Shown in pieces: positions 6,478-7,835 of a DNA stretch of 7,835 bases; within the stretch, counting starts at the first letter, position 1, and the number at the start of each line of letters is the position of its first letter. Location of the stretch: assembly GCA_003973375.1 (NCBI GenBank), contig QNYL01000233.1:1-7835 (forward strand), read 5' to 3'. The notes beneath the pieces are model-generated. The model made no database searches, was not told where the DNA came from, and worked only from the letters and a program-made list of their open reading frames with translations. The DNA is from Flavobacteriia bacterium. GTDB taxonomy: Bacteria; Bacteroidota; Bacteroidia; Flavobacteriales; Flavobacteriaceae. The position numbers and the translations under genes are program-made.

Positions 6478-6508
6478 TAAAGCAAAGAATAAAACTCAAA
6501 CAAAACTC

Positions 6509-7528
6509 ATGAGAAATCGTATTACACTCGGCGAATTTATCATTGAAAATCAGAAAGATTTTCAATATTCTTCCGGAGAATTTTCCCGGTTGATCAGTTC
6601 AATCAAATTAGCATCAAAAATTGTAAATCACGAAGTAAACAAAGCAGGTCTTGTAGATATACTCGGCACTTCAGGGAATACTAATATTCAGGGAGAAGAC
6701 CAGCAAAAGCTCGATGTTTATGCCAATGATATCTTTTTAAAAACCCTTATAAAGCGAGAGATCGTTTGTGGAGTGGCCAGTGAAGAAGAAGATGATTTTG
6801 TGGTGATCGAAGGAAAGAACAAATCGCACGACAATAAATACATTGTGCTGATCGATCCGCTTGACGGATCTTCCAATATTGATGTTAATGTATCGTTAGG
6901 AACCATTTTTTCGATTTACAGAAGAATTACTCCTTTAGGTACTCCGGTAAAAAAAGAAGATTTCCTGCAACCCGGAAATTTACAAGTAGCGGCAGGTTAT
7001 ATTGTATATGGAACATCAACCATGCTGGTTTATACAACCGGTAATGGCGTTCACGGATTCACCTTAAATCCCGCTATCGGGGTTTATTATTTGTCACATC
7101 CCAATATGACCTTTCCTAGAAAAGGAAAGATCTATTCTGTTAATGAAGGTAATTACCAGCATTTTCCACAAGGTGTAAAGGATTATCTTAAATATTGTCA
7201 GGAAGAAATTGACGACAGGCCTTATACTTCAAGGTATATTGGTTCGCTTGTTTCAGATTTCCACAGAAATATGATTAAAGGTGGTATTTATATTTATCCC
7301 ACAAGTTCGAAAGCTCCTCAGGGAAAATTACGTTTGCTTTACGAGTGTAATCCGATGGCTTATCTGGCTGAACAGGCCGGAGGGGTGGCCATTGATGGTT
7401 ACCGTAGAATTATGGAAATAAAACCCACTGAATTACATCAAAGAGTACCAATCTTTGTAGGTAGCATGGATATGGTAAATAAAGCTAAAGAATTTATGTC
7501 GAAGTATCCGGAGGATGCCAAATATTAA
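6509..7528 (+). CDS. fbp: Class 1 fructose-1,6-bisphosphatase
   Basis: The 339-residue enzyme hydrolyses fructose 1,6-bisphosphate to fructose 6-phosphate and phosphate, the committed step of gluconeogenesis, in the cytoplasm. Family signatures are in order: GEDQQKLD (62-69), the acidic metal site SEEED (91-95), DPLDGSSN (116-123) with metal-binding aspartates, the [13 protein letters not shown] substrate segment (241-253), GGIYIYP (258-264), and [18 protein letters not shown] (275-292) with the metal ligand Glu279. The length is normal for class 1 and the protein looks complete. The ATG is preceded by A-rich sequence without a Shine-Dalgarno motif, typical of Bacteroidota. It is transcribed away from the aspartokinase operon, and its stop codon overlaps the stop of the converging gene. 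Confidence 0.97.
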   Translation: MRNRITLGEFIIENQKDFQYSSGEFSRLISSIKLASKIVNHEVNKAGLVDILGTSGNTNIQGEDQQKLDVYANDIFLKTLIKREIVCGVASEEEDDFVVIEGKNKSHDNKYIVLIDPLDGSSNIDVNVSLGTIFSIYRRITPLGTPVKKEDFLQPGNLQVAAGYIVYGTSTMLVYTTGNGVHGFTLNPAIGVYYLSHPNMTFPRKGKIYSVNEGNYQHFPQGVKDYLKYCQEEIDDRPYTSRYIGSLVSDFHRNMIKGGIYIYPTSSKAPQGKLRLLYECNPMAYLAEQAGGVAIDGYRRIMEIKPTELHQRVPIFVGSMDMVNKAKEFMSKYPEDAKY

Positions 7529-7835
7529 GTAACAACTGTTTCCTCAGTGAAATATCTTTTATAGGTTTCGGGAATTGTTTCTTTTTTAAGTAAACAGCCT
7601 TTATCCATTTCCGGATAGATTTCATCATATTTGGCAATATGGTGCATTCCTACCCTGCGATTGATATGTTTACGTTTGATCTCATCATGGTGTTTTAAAC
7701 CTGCAGCAGCGATCATTTCCATAAAACTATGAAGGGTTTCTTCGTGAAAACTGGCAGCTCTTTCTGCTTTATCGTCTACATCAAGTCCTTTCATTAGCGA
7801 ATGATCCTGAGTAGCCACACCGGTAGGGCAGGTGT
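7525..7835 (-). CDS. FMN-binding glutamate synthase family protein, C-terminal end only
   Basis: The frame enters from the right edge, so only the last 102 residues are visible. They open with [19 protein letters not shown], the CP(T/V)GVATQ signature that follows the FMN/Fe-S region in the glutamate synthase large-subunit domain. [21 protein letters not shown] helix and a short tail containing HINRR follow, the usual C-terminus of stand-alone FMN-binding glutamate synthase domain proteins (GltB domain 2-like). The family transfers amide nitrogen or carries out related FMN chemistry; the exact reaction of these stand-alone proteins is not settled. A GTG at 7818 lies within the signature and is not the start. 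The TAA overlaps the fbp stop in a convergent TTAA. Confidence 0.85.
   Translation of the reverse strand, partial: TCPTGVATQDHSLMKGLDVDDKAERAASFHEETLHSFMEMIAAAGLKHHDEIKRKHINRRVGMHHIAKYDEIYPEMDKGCLLKKETIPETYKRYFTEETVVT

Noticed and set aside
6718..6906. 62-codon minus-strand frame within fbp
   Set aside because: It is the antisense shadow of the conserved metal-site region of fructose-bisphosphatase.
1..7835. CRISPR array, integrase, transposase or toxin-antitoxin pair
   Set aside because: I found no regularly spaced repeats and no coding sequence with these signatures on either strand.

Overview
This window looks like a chromosomal segment from a member of the Bacteroidota, most likely a flavobacterium. 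The reasons are moderate to low GC, no Shine-Dalgarno motifs ahead of the starts, promoter motifs of the Bacteroidota type (TTTG followed by TAnnTTTG), and the gene types and layout. These include a bifunctional PlsC/OlsB-like lipid acyltransferase, a TolC-type efflux protein with a Sec signal, and a GNAT-aspartokinase unit divergent from class 1 fructose-bisphosphatase.

Left part (1-1320). A strikingly AT-rich gene, cut by the window edge, encodes a YbjQ-type domain with a long charged C-terminal extension. Two AT-only inverted repeats follow it, then a compositionally different non-coding stretch with small direct and inverted repeats. Next comes a minus-strand tRNA unit with promoter, tRNA-Gly(GCC), a decayed copy of a tRNA-Gly 3' end, tRNA-Leu(UAA) and an intrinsic terminator. 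The change of base composition beside tRNA genes, with a duplicated tRNA 3' end, is what the edge of a genomic island or the scar of an old integration can look like. No integrase is visible, so this remains inference.

Middle part (1320-6441). A TolC-family outer membrane efflux protein stands alone on the plus strand. It converges on a tight minus-strand unit of three genes: GNAT acetyltransferase, aspartokinase, then a 603-residue bifunctional aminolipid acyltransferase. The first two overlap by 4 nt and the last two are separated by 3 nt. The terminator hairpin behind the TolC gene lies inside the last codons of the acyltransferase gene.

Right part (6442-7835). A 67-bp divergent promoter region separates the operon from class 1 fructose-1,6-bisphosphatase, whose stop codon overlaps that of a converging, 5'-truncated FMN-binding glutamate synthase family gene. 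The central and right parts are housekeeping (efflux, amino acid biosynthesis, membrane aminolipid synthesis, gluconeogenesis, nitrogen metabolism). I do not see a clearly new multi-gene system. The points most worth a second look are the AT-rich YbjQ-like gene next to the tRNAs, the tRNA-Gly relic, the aminolipid synthase sharing an operon with aspartokinase, and the terminator embedded in a coding end.
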